Source: Bacillota bacterium (GTDB lineage: Bacteria; Bacillota; Clostridia; Peptostreptococcales; Anaerovoracaceae). From it: a stretch of 5,008 nucleotides of DNA. Of this stretch, positions 4,915 through 5,008 are shown one piece after another. The translations under genes were made by a program, and so were the position numbers. The notes under the pieces are model-generated. The model made no database searches, was not told the origin of the DNA, and saw only the letters and a list, made by a program, of their open reading frames with translations. Numbering within the stretch: the first letter of the stretch is position 1; each line of letters opens with the position of its first letter. The stretch covers positions 1 to 5,008 of the forward strand of contig CAJPNN010000076.1 of NCBI GenBank assembly GCA_905372035.1, read 5' to 3'.

Positions 4915-5008
4915 ATGAAACTGCTGAAACCTGGAAAATTTGGCGATGGAATCATAGAATTCAAGACGGGCAATATAGATACAGTCTGGGGTAAACGTAA
5001 CGAATTGC
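4915..5008 (+). CDS. Possible start of an unknown gene running off the right edge
   Basis: From the ATG at 4915 the frame stays open to the window end (31 codons, starting MKLLKPGKFGDGIIEFKTGN). It is also open upstream to a TAA at 4891. Codon first positions are strongly purine-rich (about 22 of 30), whereas the antisense frame shows no such bias, which favours plus-strand coding. The DNA here is somewhat richer in G+C than the operon. There is no clear SD before the ATG, so the start is uncertain. I recognise no family from this fragment. Confidence 0.35.
   Translation, partial: MKLLKPGKFGDGIIEFKTGNIDTVWGKRNEL

Noticed and set aside
4896..4994. Plus-strand 32-codon ORF from ATG 4896 (MYLRRQYETA...)
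   Set aside because: It has no SD, overlaps the longer frame from 4915, and is very rich in Trp, Tyr and Arg, as expected for an off-frame reading.
4873..5007. Minus-strand open frame of 44 codons ending at 4873
   Set aside because: It uses the same codon boundaries as the plus-strand frame but lacks purine bias at first positions, so it is probably the antisense shadow.

Overview
The window comes from a low-GC bacterium (about one third G+C by eye). Several starts carry purine-rich Shine-Dalgarno (SD) sequences of the AGGAG/GGGGAGG type, so a Firmicute or another strong-SD, low-GC lineage is possible. I cannot name the genus. There are no RNA genes, CRISPR repeats or insertion-sequence ends that I can support.

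Almost the whole window is one co-directional gene set on the minus strand, read from right to left: (1) a radical SAM protein with Twitch/SPASM-like C-terminal cysteines (4633-3590); (2) a Nudix-family protein with a diverged Nudix box (3475-2684); (3) a stand-alone reverse transcriptase of unassigned type (2607-1339, possibly starting further upstream at 2655); (4) an ABC exporter ATPase (1342-395); (5) the N-terminal 134 codons of its ABC-2 permease (402-1), cut by the left edge. The last three genes overlap (ATGA between RT and ATPase, 8 bases between ATPase and permease). The first three are separated by short gaps, so an operon is likely.

To the right lies a gap of about 280 bases (4634-4914) with two outward-facing extended -10 boxes of identical sequence (TGCTATAAT). 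One faces the operon and the other faces the right edge, where a possible plus-strand gene begins (about 4915 onward) in slightly more GC-rich DNA. The gap also contains a possible leader hairpin, a 49-codon open frame and an A7G8 tract against the radical SAM start codon.

The most interesting point is the combination. The RT has no intron-type maturase or endonuclease domain and has unusual residues at its predicted nucleotide-selection positions. It is embedded between a radical SAM enzyme, a Nudix enzyme and an ABC-2 exporter. I recognise no described defence, retron, DGR or RiPP system with this layout. A nucleotide-chemistry or peptide/nucleotide-modification cassette with an exporter is possible, but that is inference from gene content only.
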